A stretch of DNA of 64,000 nt, taken from Molanna angustata. Taxonomy: Eukaryota; Arthropoda; Insecta; Trichoptera; Molannidae. Shown here in pieces: positions 46,470 through 58,810 of this stretch. The notes under the pieces were generated by a model. It was not told the DNA's origin, made no database searches, and saw nothing but the letters and a program-made list of their open reading frames with translations. A program made the position numbers and the translations under genes. Each line of letters opens with the position of its first letter. The stretch's first letter is position 1. Location: the NCBI GenBank assembly GCA_963576475.1, contig OY754969.1, positions 31,576,203-31,640,202 on the forward strand, given 5' to 3'.

Positions 46470-46808
46470 TAGTGATGAGACTTGCAAGATCAAGACCGCA
46501 TTTGTCGCTGCAAGACCAAGACCAGGGGTGCAAGACCAAGAATCATATTGTCTCCCAAAATTTTAGAAGGTTTTTTATAAGTAAGCAATTAACTACCTAG
46601 GTACTATCGAAATTACGCTCGTAATTATTAATTTTTGTCAAAATTCATTGTAACATCTGAATTTTAACAAAAAAAACAATGTAAAATTTGCAAGACCACC
46701 AAGACTGGGTATGTAAAATCAAAACCAAGACCAAGACTCGATCCAGTATGTAAAGCCAAGACCAAGACCACACCTGTAAATGCAAGAACAAGCATTTCCT
46801 CATCACTA
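46470..46808. mobile_element. Short hAT-type element, 339 bp, with 8-bp target duplication
   Basis: The ends TAGTGATGAG and CTCATCACTA are perfect inverted repeats of ten bases. GTGCTAAC flanks both sides (46462-46469 and 46809-46816). An 8-bp target duplication is the mark of hAT-superfamily insertion. The interior is rich in CAAGACCAAGACC-type repeats near both ends and has no transposase, so it is non-autonomous. Confidence 0.85.
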
Positions 46809-46816
46809 GTGCTAAC

Positions 46817-47844
46817 AGGCATTATTATTGGACTGCATGTATTTCAACGAGTCCTTGATTGAATTCCCTTGGTTATGTAGTGGTACTTGGGTACAATTGC
46901 AATTGGTTCGGGTAAACAGTTAAACATTACAACATGCAGTTTGGTCCCGAGGCGATATAAATAGTACGTGTCTATGAACTAATCCTGAGGATATCAGGCC
47001 TAAGCTCTTCGCCCTACCCATCTTCCTTCTCGTTCTTTCGTTCGATCTCTTCAAATGTGAGGGGAGAAAGAGAGGAATAGACGAAAATGGAAGACGCTTG
47101 AAACAACGAAAAACCATTACCCACTCATATTCAGCTCAGCAAAAACAAACAAAATAATTCATTTCGAGTGGTTGTGAGTTTTCTTTGCCAGAGTTTTTCG
47201 TACCGAGAGGGCGATCGAACTGCAAGATTGGTATGAGTGAGTTTGAGATTTGATTGGTTCGAATTCTTTTGATTTCGTTCGTGTGATTCGTGTTGTATGG
47301 ATGTTTGGCCAAGGAAAGATATTTGGAATAAATGACCATAATATGATTTGAGAACCTACGTAAAAATGTACTCCTAAGTAACCTAAATCAGAGAATATAT
47401 CTTGGAAAATGTTGTGCAATTCTTATCCTTTCCATTAACTTAAGATGTTTTTTGAATTATCAAACATTGCTATCGTAATCTGTTCCTAATACTTTGTCGG
47501 TCTTACTATTTGGTCACACAAAAAACTTATTAAGCGTCGGAATATAGTCAAGTTGCAAATATGTAGTTTGTAAACACGTGTCTCCATCTGTCGAATGACA
47601 TTATTTTTTGTAATTTTAACAGGGCCATCTATAGAAGACATTTTTCAATATGTCCTATTCCAATTCGTCTGAATTTTAGTAAATGAGGAATGTCAAAAAG
47701 TTGACTGCATTTATACGGGACTCATAACGTCACACGTTGTACGTTGTTTATAGATGATTTCTTACTCTGAAATGAATCAAAATTGTATATAATATATATT
47801 GGAAGAGAGTATAAATATAGGATTGATAAAGAAAGAAAACAAAG
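46817..47844. other. Stretch without recognisable gene
   Basis: GC content is a little higher at 46930-47300, with open frames on the minus strand, but no domain is recognised. It might hold untranslated exon sequence; nothing confirms it. Confidence 0.35.
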
Positions 47845-48010
47845 ATGGGTCGATGGCAGAGCGGTTAGCGCGCTGGGACAGTAATCCAGTGGTCGCGAGT
47901 TCGAATCCTGCCTCGACCGATTTCGTTCACCTATAGCACAAGCATTTATATGCTTATTTTAGGGAACGTAGGAAGATGTATATGTACTTGTTTAACAAGG
48001 ATTCATTTAA
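47845..48010 (+). mobile_element. tRNA-derived SINE-C
   Basis: GATGGCAGAGCGGTTAGCGC (box A) and GAGTTCGAATCCTG (box B) are well kept, followed by CGATTTCGTTCACCTATAGC and GGAAGATGTATATGTAC. It is the best-preserved SINE-C in the window. Confidence 0.85.
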
Positions 48011-48206
48011 AAAAAAATAAAAAAAAGTAAGAAATGATAGAATCAATAAAGTACACATGAGATCTTATGTGAAAACATGTTATTAGGATAGAATGAACTA
48101 ATAATGCTTTTTTTAATCATACTTTACTTCATCCTAGATAAATAATTGAAAAAAAAAAATTTTAATTTTAAGCGGAATCTTGGTTCTAAAATCAATTTTT
48201 TTTTAA

Positions 48207-48866
48207 TCCTCACTAACCCAAGGGGATATGATAGTGAGTAGTTATGAATTCGCTATTTTTAAGGATATTTTTAATACAGCTTATCATCTAGTATCATGCT
48301 GAGATTGTATTCTGAAAGTTTCATCGCAATGTATCTGTGTGTGAGTGCTATGTACTGTGTGCTTTGTGTTATGTATGGCGTGTTTATTTTACTTTATCGA
48401 TTACAAACTAAAGTACACATTCCATTCTTTTCAATTTTTTAAAATTTGTATACCTACTTAATACTCGCTTAGATCCCATTCGATATTGAAGGATATCTGA
48501 ATAGTGCTTCTGATTTTTTTGATTACCAAATATTTGAAAGCTCGGGAAATTCGAAATTTGTTATTTTTATTTTCAAATTAGTAAAAAGGCACACCACTTT
48601 CATAAACGACATTAAAGAATTATTATTAAAAACAATTTAATAAACTTATTTCATGAAAATGCTGAATATTTTTCATACAAAATTTTAATACTTAAAGTCG
48701 TATTACGGGAGTTATTTACGAAAAATGTAAGAAAAAGGTAAGGTCCCGTACTGCGAGAATACTGCTTAGAAAACCTCAACTTTTTAATATATCTTTCTCA
48801 AATAACTCCCTCTTAGGTGTGACTTGTTAGTGAAGGTTTTGGCATGAGCCACAACCCACTTGTTTA
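48207..48866 (+). mobile_element. Family B repeat, plus copy
   Basis: The head CCTCACTAACCCAAGGGGAT, then CTAGTATCATGCTGAGATTG, a GTGTGAGTGCTATGTACTGT segment, and the tail GTGACTTGTTAGTGAAGG with GCCACAACCCACTTG. It aligns with 38669-39232 over most of its length. Confidence 0.7.
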
Positions 48867-49490
48867 AAAAGTATGTGGGTTTCAATTAGTTTTTGAATCA
48901 AAATTGACCTTGGAATGCGTGAAATAATTTTTCAATTTCTCTCTTCTGCTGGTAACACTCACTAAGCCAAGCATTTGGGGACTCTGGTTCTAAACATATG
49001 TACATACATTTATCTAACAATACGTATGAATAGTATCTAAAGTCTATAGTATCTACTTTTAATAATAAAATCTGTTAAATATTAATTTGACAAAGACGGT
49101 ATGATGGAATTGGTTCGTATTACAATATTTGACTGTTCATTCAATCCTTTGTTGAATCTATTTTGATATCGTGAGCTCATTACTTAGTTTATGTAGCTTT
49201 AATGAGGAATGTTCGGTTTGAAACCAATACAAAATACATAATAATATCTACTATCTATATGTTGATACTAAGAAAATTTGACTGTTTTTAGTTATACGAG
49301 TATGTTTGGTAACATTAATAGATATATCGTATGAATTGAATTATATTACTGATGGATAAGTTGACAATATTACCGATATTTACATAATATATTGTAGAAC
49401 TCTTGTTTTATTAAATCGTCATAAAAAAACTCCTCCCTGTATTTCAACTATATATCTTTAAACTGATTCATTGCATCTACAATTTTTTTA
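48867..49490. other. AT-rich stretch without recognisable gene
   Basis: Nothing is supported. Confidence 0.4.
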
Positions 49491-49655
49491 TTTAATTGTA
49501 TTATTTATCGATTCTCGGGTAAATAATATGTCAAATATTTATTTAACATGAAGGTATCAAATAAAAAGTTGCCACATTCTGACGATTTACGATACTTATG
49601 GTCTCACAGATCCATACTGAAAATAAGTAAAAACCACCGTGTCTCCATCTTTTTT
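49491..49655 (-). mobile_element. SINE-A body without tRNA head
   Basis: The minus strand keeps GGAGACACGGTGG, CAGTATGGATCTGTGAGACC, CAGAATGTGGCAACTT and an ATAATACAATTAAATAAA tail. The promoter half is missing. Confidence 0.7.
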
Positions 49656-50194
49656 GTTTTGTGTGAAATTATGTTATCAAATATTTATTTTTTAAATGTA
49701 TTTTAAAATAAGTTTTTTTTTGTTTTTTATAGTTTTTAATATTCATATATATTTTTTTCAGAATCAACTGTAAATGCGTACTCTGTGGACAGTTTTTTTG
49801 GCCTTAATGAATAACTTATTGTTTTATGTTCATAAAAGTTTATATTGCTGTTATTGCCCCAAATAAACAAAATAGTAAATAATAATAGGTAGTAAGTACA
49901 CGTACTACATAACAAAGAAGACGATAGATTTTTTTTAATTTACAAAAACGAGTACCTAACTTGACTTACCTAGGAATATCATTATGTAAAATATATCGTT
50001 ATTTTAATTGCAAAAAAACGAAGAAAATAAAAAAAGGGGATAGTCAGCAACAAACGAGAAAGAAGGGACTATTGTATGTGTGTATATGTTTAATATGATT
50101 GAACCATTGCATTTGTAAGAGCCTGAAAAAGTTGAAATATATAAAAAAAATAAAAATAATGTTACAAAAGTTTTTAAAAAATGAAAAAAAAATG

Positions 50195-50330
50195 AAATTC
50201 CTTCTGGCCGCCGCCTACCCGGTAGACAACCCAAGAGATGGAAGGATAGCTGGACTTCGTAATCCCAGGAGGCATAGTTTCTGAAGAACAGACCAACTAG
50301 GTCTACTAAACGAAGAAGAAGAAAAAAACT
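50195..50330 (+). mobile_element. RTE-like LINE tail
   Basis: The frame GRQPKRWKDSWTS (about 50216-50255) and a closing GAAGAAGAAGAA run fit the end of an RTE-like ORF2, related to the sequence near 53270-53310. Confidence 0.5.
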
Positions 50331-50543
50331 ACCCCATACCTTAATATATATATTTTTTTTAATTTAGATCTTGAGGGTGGATAATGTTTAAAATATCAGT
50401 TTATTTACAAATAAAAAATATTTAATATGTTATAAAAAAAATATGGATATGTACATTGTTTTGATCAAAATTGACGGTTTATTTTTGCAAAATGTCAATT
50501 TTTTTTACGAAATAATTGGATTTTGTTGTATTTTTTGTTACAG

Positions 50544-50804
50544 GTGTCTTGAGGGATAAATGCCAGGAGGATTCCAGTGATCGCCCATCTGCGGTGGGGC
50601 GGATGATGGAAGCGGAGGCGGTGCGTGGGGGGCGCAGGTCCAGGGCTGGCTCCCAGGGCGGCGGCAGTATAGGGGGCGGCAGTCAGCGAAGAAGGGACTG
50701 GAGGGGCAGTAGCTCCGAAGATGAGGCGGCCGCAGCACCAAGAATGGACCCCCACGTCTTCGCCTCTCTGCTGGCGCAGGCGACCGCTCAACATCAGTAT
50801 GGAG
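50544..50804 (+). CDS. GC-rich internal exon of an unidentified host gene
   Basis: A 261-base open segment lies between a splice acceptor (ATTTTTTGTTACAG, ending 50543) and a donor (GGAG|GTGAGA, GT at 50805). It begins and ends at the same codon phase, so it can be included or skipped without a frameshift. The encoded 87 residues are hydrophilic: GVLRDKCQEDSSDRP, then a glycine/serine/arginine-rich part with GSQGGGSIGGGSQRRRDWRG, acidic SSEDEAAAA, and MDPHVFASLLAQATAQHQYG at the end. It looks disordered, and I recognise no domain. Its GC content stands far above the flanking DNA, as is usual for a constrained exon. The rest of the gene must lie outside the window or in exons too short to see. 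Confidence 0.6.
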
Positions 50805-52739
50805 GTGAGAATCGAAAATATTTGAAGTAATTATGTTAACAAGTAACAACGATTTAGAAATAATAATTTTCTGGACACCCTTCTCAAAGTTTTCTTCGCG
50901 TTGAAATGTTATTGTCAAAAAAAATCATAAAAATACTTCTAATTTTATTCATTATTATTTACTTTGTATGAAATACAAAATGTTCAATTTTATATAATGA
51001 ATAATGCTGAAAATACATTGTGAAACGAGATATCGGTACTTAAAAAACAATAATTATTTTGATTTTATCAATTTATCAAATCAATCAAGCTGGACTCGGA
51101 TTAAAAATAACATTAAATAACAACAACTTTTATTTTTTTTTCATTAATTCTATTTTAATTGTTATGTTTGTGTAAAATATATTTTCTTTGATCTTATTTT
51201 TTTGCTTTCATTCTTTTGTGGATGTATGTACATTCACAATTTTGTCATATATTGTAATCTTTGAAATCTGATTGGTTAGATGAAAATGCCTAATGGCGAT
51301 AAGCCCGTCAGTGAACAATATTTTTTTTACATTATGTACAAAAATATAAAAAAATAAATAAAGAAATCATTAAATAATTTTAAAATTTGAGGACAACTAC
51401 TTCAAAGTTTTCGTCGCATTAAATTTGTAGGTAACTTTTCACTAGCATACATTAAATTACGCACTCAATCAATAACTGTGTATATCATAATAATCATTTT
51501 ATTTTTTTTTAAATCGTGTGTATAAATATATACCTTTTCGATTTTAATTATTTTTACATTGAAACACAAAAAAACAGTAAAATATTATTGTTTCATCTAA
51601 CTGAATATAATTAAAATTTTATTAACGTTCAACCGGAAACACAAAGCTTTGTTAATTTGAATGAAACCAAAATTGTGTAATTTAACATTAAATCAAATAA
51701 ATAAAAACATTTTTAACATGCATTGTCATCGTAAAATACACAAAAACTAAAAGTTTCGGAGCTCTGGCTTGTCGAAAAGTTAGTTAGAAATCGATTACAA
51801 AATTCAAGCACATACTAGTGAAGTTAAATAAAAGAGTGTAATAAAAAGTGTAGATAATTGAGAACGATGCTTACATACATCTTTAAAATTTTAAAGGGTA
51901 TATATTTCCAAATCTTGTTATTTATCAAAGATACATAATATTATTGAATGATAAACGTCAAAGATGCATTCGCGAAATTTGATGGTTGTTTTTCCTACTA
52001 TATATTTCGCATGTAAATTATTACTTTACCACAACATGAATATCATAAAAGTAAACATATAACTAAAAACCATTCCTCCAAACCAAAAAAATCTACCTGA
52101 AAATTCTACTTACCTATCATTACATTTACGATGAAATAAAATTGAGATCGAAAAAAAATGTTTTATGAATTATTGTTGTAACAATATAATATGTCGAAAT
52201 TATTATGTTAGCTGAATGTTTTATGTGGATATAACATTTTCATGTCTGACATGTATAAATATTTTATTTTCCTTTTGTTAACAGTTTTGTTTATAGGAAA
52301 ATTATTCTTTGTGTTAGATATTGTTTATGGATAAACAGTTTTTTTTAGGTATTTTATCTGTTTATCCAAATTACATGTAAATAATTTTGGGTGATATTGA
52401 TAAAACAATTTTTTGCATTTGAATTTATTTATAACTTAGGTATAAAAAATATATTATATTTTGAAAAAATCACAGTTACGATCCGTTTTATAAGCGATAT
52501 CAGGGATAAACCAATATATGTGTCGTGGATATAGGGATGCTGCAGAAGACGCTTCTGGAGAAACCATGCCGAACTCATGAAGAATTGTAAGGATAGAAAT
52601 ACCTAACAATAGAAGACAACCTCGAATACCTTCTTTTTCTTGTGCTGCTCGGAAGCGGAGGTTGACGACCATAATACAAAACTCATTCCGATCCTGCGCC
52701 TAATTATTCCAACCTAAATCCAATTCCAACCTTATTAGT
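50805..52739. other. AT-rich stretch, probably intron if the exon is real
   Basis: I see no further exon or named repeat. The minus frame 52672-52454 is not recognised. Confidence 0.4.
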
Positions 52740-53330
52740 GACGCGGCATTGAGAATTCCGAATCACTGCCTGAGATTTGTAAGCCACGATATTCTTTTAC
52801 GCCCCATACTCCGTCTTCTCTCTATCTTTCCCTCCACTGTAAGTTATAGAAGGGCATATCTATCACCACGGAATATGTGGCCAAAATATGCGGCATTGCA
52901 ATTCTTGACAGTGGTCAGCAACTCTTTCTTTCACCATCATATTTAGAACTTTATTGGAGATCATCGACCCATCTGTATAGCCACATCTCTAATGCTTCAA
53001 TTTTATTTATTGTTGTGTTTTTGAGAGACCAACCTTCCACTCCATACAACAGCACGGCAACACGTATGCTTTAACAGCTCTTCATCTCGTCCATAGCATT
53101 TTATAGAAGGTGGATCTCGCCATCTCAATCCTAGTCTTTATTTTACAATCTGGGTTCCACTCATCATTCAACAAGCACTACAAGAATTTAAAACGGGACA
53201 CCTATTTTATCACACTGCCATCAATAGAGAGCTAGGCTTATATTATTGAATCTCCGTTTTCTTACTAACCCGAAAGACCACCGAAGAGATGGAAGGACAC
53301 CTGGACCTTCTTCACAAATAGGGGGACAAC
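52740..53330 (-). pseudogene. RTE-like LINE ORF2 C-terminal fragment, heavily decayed
   Basis: Read on the minus strand with many stops: a VVWSGRLVSQK-like part, then KKELLTTVKNCNAAYFGHIF, RGDRYALL and TVEGKIERRRSMGRKRISWL, ending LTNLRQ. Living relatives carry ELLTTVKxRKxxYLGHxxR...GKIEGRRGxGRRxxSWL. The upstream reverse transcriptase core is absent. Age is shown by stops every few dozen codons. Confidence 0.75.
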
Positions 53331-53446
53331 TCTTTATTCGTCCTTAATACGTTCTAATCTTGCCTTAATATTAAGAATGTATAAATCAGTATTCGATCAT
53401 AATGTAATATAAACTTCTCTACATTTAATAAAAAAAATGTCAATAT

Positions 53447-53857
53447 CAGTGGCGTGCGAGGGGTACTTCAGCTGAGTATGCCCAAAAAAACTACATCCTC
53501 TGTTTAGTCAGCCTTTGTATCCTTACACCTATTTTTTTATTCCAACTCCTGTATTGTACTATGCACATAGCACCGTTTACATGCATTGTGTGAAGGTAGG
53601 AGCAAATAATCAAAATTTCATACTATTACATTTATTTAATATTTCAATTATATCGATGAACATTTTTTTAAATACTTTGTATGAGTCCCTTTTCAAAATT
53701 TGCGCTAGACAAAAATAAAACTGTTGTATGATTCGTGATATACGTTCTATAACTTACTTATATAAAAAAAAACATACAACATTGAAAAAAATGATATATT
53801 TTTTGGATTTCGATAGTCATGTCGGGCATAAAGGCATGCATGGCTCGCACGTCACTG
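53447..53857. mobile_element. hAT-type non-autonomous element, 411 bp
   Basis: The left end CAGTGGCGTGCGAG and the right end CTCGCACGTCACTG are inverted repeats with one mismatch in 14. The flanks GTCAATAT (53439-53446) and GTTAATAT (53858-53865) are an 8-bp duplication with one change. There is no transposase; the 53515-53718 frame is not recognised. Confidence 0.75.
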
Positions 53858-53889
53858 GTTAATATCAAGGTTTAGTATGAAATTGTCTT

Positions 53890-54005
53890 TAATTTATTTA
53901 TTTATTTATTTATACATCTTCTTGTACATAATATAAACAAATATAATTGTACACTGGCGGGCTTATTGCCATAAGGCAATTTCTTCCAACCAACCAGAGT
54001 TTAAT
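53890..54005 (-). mobile_element. LINE or SINE 3' tail
   Basis: The minus strand reads GGTTGGAAGAAATTGCCTTA and GGCAATAAGCCCGCCAGTG and ends in AAATAAATAAATAAAT. It resembles the 3' half of SINE-B, which has GAAATTGCCATTTGGCAATA. Confidence 0.55.
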
Positions 54006-54547
54006 TGTTGTATAAATTAATATTATTAGTCAATTACTTAAAACTCAAAGATTGCTTTTGAAGCTGATCTTACTTTTACTTTAATTAACTTCATGAGCAA
54101 CCCTGCAGTCAAATGACCTGATAGGTACACGATGAAGAAGAATATATTCCAATATACTTAACAAGGAAATATAAATAAAAATCTTGACAAGGGTAGGTAC
54201 CACTGTCTTTAGTCTAATACGATACAACACGATATCATGTTCTTGTTTTAAGATTATGAGTAATGCCTTCAAAATAAACGACAAATCACTATGTATGTCT
54301 GTATGTATGTATGAAACAGCGAATCGAATAAAAATAAAGAGGGAAATAAAATGACAAATCACAACAGTTCTGCGTCATTAAATTTTATGTTCATTTATTG
54401 AAAAGCAATAAAAACTAGCGACCCACGAACGTACCATGAAGTGGAGGTTGTATTACTATTATTATTCTTACTCTGTATATGTATTTACCATGGGATTCTA
54501 TATAATATTATGTATGTTATGTACACGTAACACGTGTATTCTATTGT

Positions 54548-55275
54548 TATATATTTTTTTTTTTTTTTTTTTTTATTTGTAACATAAGAAATAATATACA
54601 GGTACACATCAAAGTTTAACAATACAATATTTTTACAAAAAAAAGATCCTTAAGAACTAGATGCGGAATGTAAACTGCTTCACTAGGTTAAAAGCCTGTT
54701 CTGAAGCAGCTTATAATTATATAGGTATATTGTTTAGGTGTGCGTGTGTGTCATTGTATGTTAACGTAGAGTTGTTTATTTATCACTGTCTTGTCTGTTT
54801 TTTTTATCCACTTCTTTAATCCACATTTAAAGCTGTTTATATTTGTATTTTTCTTCAATTCAATTGGAAGCAAATTGAAAATTTTTACTCCAAGGAAATG
54901 AAAATTTCTTTGTCCATAAGTCGATTTGGTTCTCGGTATCTGTATATTTGCTTGTCTAGTCTGTCTAGTCTGACGTGTAGTTTGGGTCGATTGGAAGTCG
55001 TTAAGGTGTGAATAGATATAAGTGCAAATGTTTTTAGCATATAACTGTGGTATGTCTAGGATGTCAAGTTTTTTGAATAGTTCGGCTGAGGGTGTGCGAA
55101 TAGGTACATTAAATATTATTTTCAAAACGGATTTTTGGGCTTTAACTATTGAATCTATATTTGTTCTGTAAGTGCCACCCCACCCTATAATACCATATTC
55201 TACTATTGATTGGTAAAGTGAATAGTACATTAATTTAATGACAGATTTCGGTAAAACATTTCTGATGTACATATA
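54548..55275 (-). pseudogene. CR1/Jockey-like LINE end with poly(A) tract
   Basis: The minus frame 55272-54751 is open for 173 codons: MYIRNVLPKSVIKLMYYSLY, then SIVEYGIIGWGGTYRTNI, KAQKSVLKIIF, ELFKKLDILDIPQLY and FHFLGVKIFNLLPIELKKN. This is the post-catalytic part of an ORF2 protein. It is followed by a 3' untranslated region holding CTGCTTCAGAACAGGCTTTT, and an (A)n run seen as T at 54550-54573, with AATAAA overlapping. The unbroken frame and intact poly(A) suggest a young 5'-truncated insertion. Confidence 0.85.
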
Positions 55276-55804
55276 TCATGACTTTGTTTTTTATGATACT
55301 CGGTTGACTTCGTGAGGTTTCAATATTAAATAGGTACAAAAAAAAACTACTTTTTTATTCCTAGTCAAAAGGACGACCGTTTCGTCTTGTAAGGAACTTT
55401 TCGATAAATTAAAATCCATAATATGAAAATAAAAATACTCCTTATGTAGGTACTTTAAACTATCGAAAGAAAAAATATTGTTAATTGACTTTTATTAGAT
55501 TGTTTTCAAATACAAATTGGTAATATAATTAATGTTTGAAAAATAAAATAAAAATGTATACATACCATTAATGTATATACACAACACCGCAAAGTGTTTA
55601 CCTTCGGCCATATTCTGATAGGTGAAAATATGCCATCTTTCAGCTCGTCATGAAGGGGAAGATTAAGGTTCATAGAGGGGTCGTTAATACATAAACATTT
55701 TTTTTGAGTTAGTACATAAATATATTATTGCGTTTTGAAAAAAAAGCAGATAATTTAGGTCTTAACTCCTTTATTCTCCTACGTTGTTACAATCTGATCG
55801 ATTC
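55276..55804. other. AT-rich stretch without recognisable gene
   Basis: Nothing is supported. Confidence 0.4.
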
Positions 55805-56519
55805 TCATCTGTCGATTTGTTCAAGAGAATTTATTCTTCTTAACATATCGACAGTTTTAACCTTAGAAACCGGTTCTAGGAAGTGACATTTTGTATGGCG
55901 TTGTGAACATGCAAAAAACTTTGCATATTTGTTCTATATAAATGGATGAATTCAGAATTCAGAGTAGAACATTTTATGTGTTTTTTTTTTTGTTTCTTTG
56001 TCTATCCATGTGCATTATATTTCCATATTATCTCAAAAACCATTAAAACAACAACGCTGAAAATTTGTATAAATATAGACAAATTAATTATTCCAAATAT
56101 TCCTTATGAAAAAATTTCAGAATCTCTCAAATTAGTTTTCCTCAGCAAAACATTTTTTTTTTTTAAAATATCGAAAAATTTGAACTCTCAACCCATCTAG
56201 ATAAATTAATTTTCTATAAAAAATATACAAATTATAGCAGTACGTGTTAAACTTGAGTAACAATTTTTGTAAAAATTGAATTTAGTGACGACATAGTTTC
56301 ATACAATTTATGTGGTAGAATACACAATGTCGCCGGGGACCTAATAATATAAGGACAAATTCATTCTTTTTAAAAAAAATATATCTTAAAATATTAAATA
56401 ATTTATATTTGAAGCTGTAAAGTTTGGTTCGTATTCTTCGGTTATACCTATATATTAACAAACAATACCTATATACTAACGACATCGATAGTTGGAACTA
56501 ATATGTTACATGCAACTAG
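55805..56519 (+). mobile_element. Diverged, shortened Helitron-like copy
   Basis: CTGTCGATTTGTTCAAGAGA, then TTCTTAACATATCGACAG at the start and ATCGATAGTTGGAACTAA with TGTTACATGCAACTAG at the end match the units of 26207-31894. The GT microsatellite is reduced to TGTGTTTTTT and the terminal stem has decayed. It is older than the array copies. Confidence 0.7.
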
Positions 56520-57494
56520 TTTACAAGTGTGAATCGTAGGTTTGATCAGAATAAGTTATAAATTGATACGTTGACTATGTTTCATTACAAATTGATACGT
56601 TAACTATGTTTATTTATCTATTAACAAACGAAGTTATAACAGGGCATCTTTTGTTTTAATGTCATTTATTTATTGATCGTATTATAATAGATTGAAAGGT
56701 AAGTAATTATGCAATAAACTTTATGTATGAAAGGAGGAATGTAACAGAAGCCACTCTTGTAATTAAAATTTAAAGGTAATCTAGAGGACAGTAGATATTA
56801 TTCGAGCGCACTTAAGAATATATATTTTTATTTGCTCAAAAGCAGCTTTATTGTGTTCTTGATAATATAAACTTGGTCCTGATGAAGAGAGCATCGCCGT
56901 TAGTCTTGATGTAATTATTCGTGATTAAAATATTCCATAAATGAACAGAGCTCCAAATCAATAAAGTTGAGTAATTGCTATAGTCGGGTTTTTAACGCAA
57001 ATTGAAATAGGTCTTAAGAAAGACGGAAGTAAAGTATAATGACTATAAGATTCATTCTGTACCGTAGATATTTCATTATTCTAATAGGAGGATTAATCCT
57101 GCCTAATCATTGTGAAACGAATTCAAGAAAGGCAATGAAGTAGTTTATTATTATTTTAATTAGTTTCAATGAAAAACGGATTAAATGGCAGGGAGTTCCT
57201 AATAAAAATAATTTCACTTAATTATTTATTTACCCATCAAAGAATTAAATGCTAACGTAGAAAAACATCGATTGTATCAGTTCTGTACGACTGGAAATAC
57301 TAGAATAAATATTCTCTTTTCACTATCCCCAGTGAATAGTATCAATTTAAAAATTTTAAACTCTTTTTGGGAGGAATGAGTACAAATACAAGGATCTTGA
57401 TAAAATTCAGTGAATAAAACCATATATGTTACAAAAAAAGAGTCTTGGCACGTTAAATAAATTAATCTGTGTTGTGGAGTCAAAAAATAATTAA
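56520..57494. other. Stretch without recognisable gene
   Basis: A 27-bp phrase (ATTACAAATTGATACGTT and neighbours) is duplicated near 56555-56610. The minus frame 57483-57277 is not recognised. Confidence 0.4.
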
Positions 57495-57700
57495 TGGCAA
57501 CTAACAGGTACTATGTCAAATATTAAATTAACACGCACCCAATAACAAGTTGCCACATTCTGGAGACTAACGATATTAATCGTCTCTCAGATCCAGACTG
57601 AACACACAATTAAAAACCGTGCCTCCACCGGGAATCAAACCCAGGACCTTTGGATCAGCCGTCAGATACCTAACCAACTGAGCAACGAAGGCCGACAATG
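57495..57700 (-). mobile_element. tRNA-derived SINE-A
   Basis: On the minus strand: TTGCTCAGTTGGTTAGG (box A), GGGTTTGATTCCC (box B with one change), CAGTCTGGATCTGAGAGACG and TTGCCACATTCTGG on the + strand. The A-rich tail is cut off. Confidence 0.85.
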
Positions 57701-57794
57701 CGATGTATTTGTTTTGTAATAATAATAACTATTGGTACATTATCATTTTTAAATTAATTATTCCTTAATTTTCTAAGAATGAATATATTATTCT

Positions 57795-57890
57795 AACAAT
57801 TACATCCTCATACATTCCCAATAGTAAGCTTAAATGCTTATAGGTAAACGAAATCGGTCTAGGCGAGATTCGAACCTAATCGCAAATAAT
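57795..57890 (-). mobile_element. SINE-C fragment
   Basis: The minus strand holds GGTTCGAATCTCGCC (box B), CTAGACCGATTTCGTTTACC and TATAAGCATTTAAGC. Confidence 0.6.
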
Positions 57891-58546
57891 ATAAGGATAT
57901 TAAAGTGTCAAAGAAAGGTCAGCGCTTAAAAGAAGACATTTAGTTTTCTTGCTTGGCACGTCAACTGAACTGAATAGCTTGGTGGACTGGACGAGATCCA
58001 TTTGTCTCATAATGGCATCACTTCCGCTCGGGAGTCGCTCGCTACTCCTTGGACACAAATTGTTGTTGAAAACACAAAATAACAAATCCCCCAGCACTAG
58101 GTTAAGCAGAGTAGAAGCAGTACCACATCCGAGATGTATTATGGCTCTGGCGGAAACAATTGTGAACATTTCTCATCCTGGACTTGGCGGACGAATAAAT
58201 TTACGAGTGACATGCTCTAACAACCCTACTACATACAAGAGTTTGTCTTTGTGCAATGTACAGATTTGCTATACTTTACTTATAGTTGGTATTTTAAGTA
58301 AAACCTGAATAGGTAGGTACATCAGTGAGTAATTACATGGAACAAAACTCTAGTTATACTTAGTGTGTTTATTGATTAAAGGAATCGGTCATTGATTAAA
58401 ACAATCATCAGAGTGCAAACTAGGTATTCATTAGACCGGTATTCTGCGTTTCACTTAACATCCATGAAGAGAAAATTTACATCCATGCCAATGTTACGCT
58501 AAGAAACCCGGAAATATTTCGTTTAAATAGATTTTTTTTTACAAAA
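57891..58546. other. Stretch without recognised gene
   Basis: Open frames 57949-58308 (+) and 58169-57900 (-) overlap in moderately GC-rich DNA. Neither shows a domain or splice pattern I trust. It may be a very old mobile-element remnant. Confidence 0.35.
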
Positions 58547-58690
58547 AAAATGAATATGTCCTTGTTAAACAAGTACACATACATCTTCCTACGTTCCCTA
58601 AAATAAGCAAATAAATGTTGTGCTATAGGTGAACGAAATCGGTCGAGGCAGGATTCGAACTTGCGACCACTGGAATACTAGCCCAGCAGC
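58547..58690 (-). mobile_element. SINE-C copy
   Basis: The minus strand reads CCAGTGGTCGCAAGTTCGAA (box B), CCTGCCTCGACCGATTTCG and TAGGGAACGTAGGAAGATGT, then GTACTTGTTTAACAAGG. The head is incomplete. Confidence 0.75.
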
Positions 58691-58810
58691 TAATTCTTTA
58701 TACACAAAAATTGAGAACCTCGACATATTATTCTCAAACAGCCTCAGCACCTTCAAGCGTTTGATACAAGTTAGTCAACAATCATTATGAGATGGTTTCC
58801 CTTAATAATT

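Noticed and set aside
46930..47340. Possible promoter and untranslated exon
   Set aside because: Slightly higher GC content and minus-strand frames are not enough; no start codon, donor or core promoter could be tied together.
55265..55275. ATATAT as the target duplication of the LINE ending at 54548
   Set aside because: Six AT bases in AT-rich DNA are not significant, so the 5' edge of that LINE was left approximate.
57900..58308. Overlapping frames on both strands as a host gene
   Set aside because: No domain, no convincing splice sites, and each frame is probably the shadow of the other or chance.
1177..58690. tRNA-like heads that could be called tRNA genes
   Set aside because: Each continues into a shared SINE body and A-rich or TAA tail, and the cloverleaf beyond box A and B is poor.
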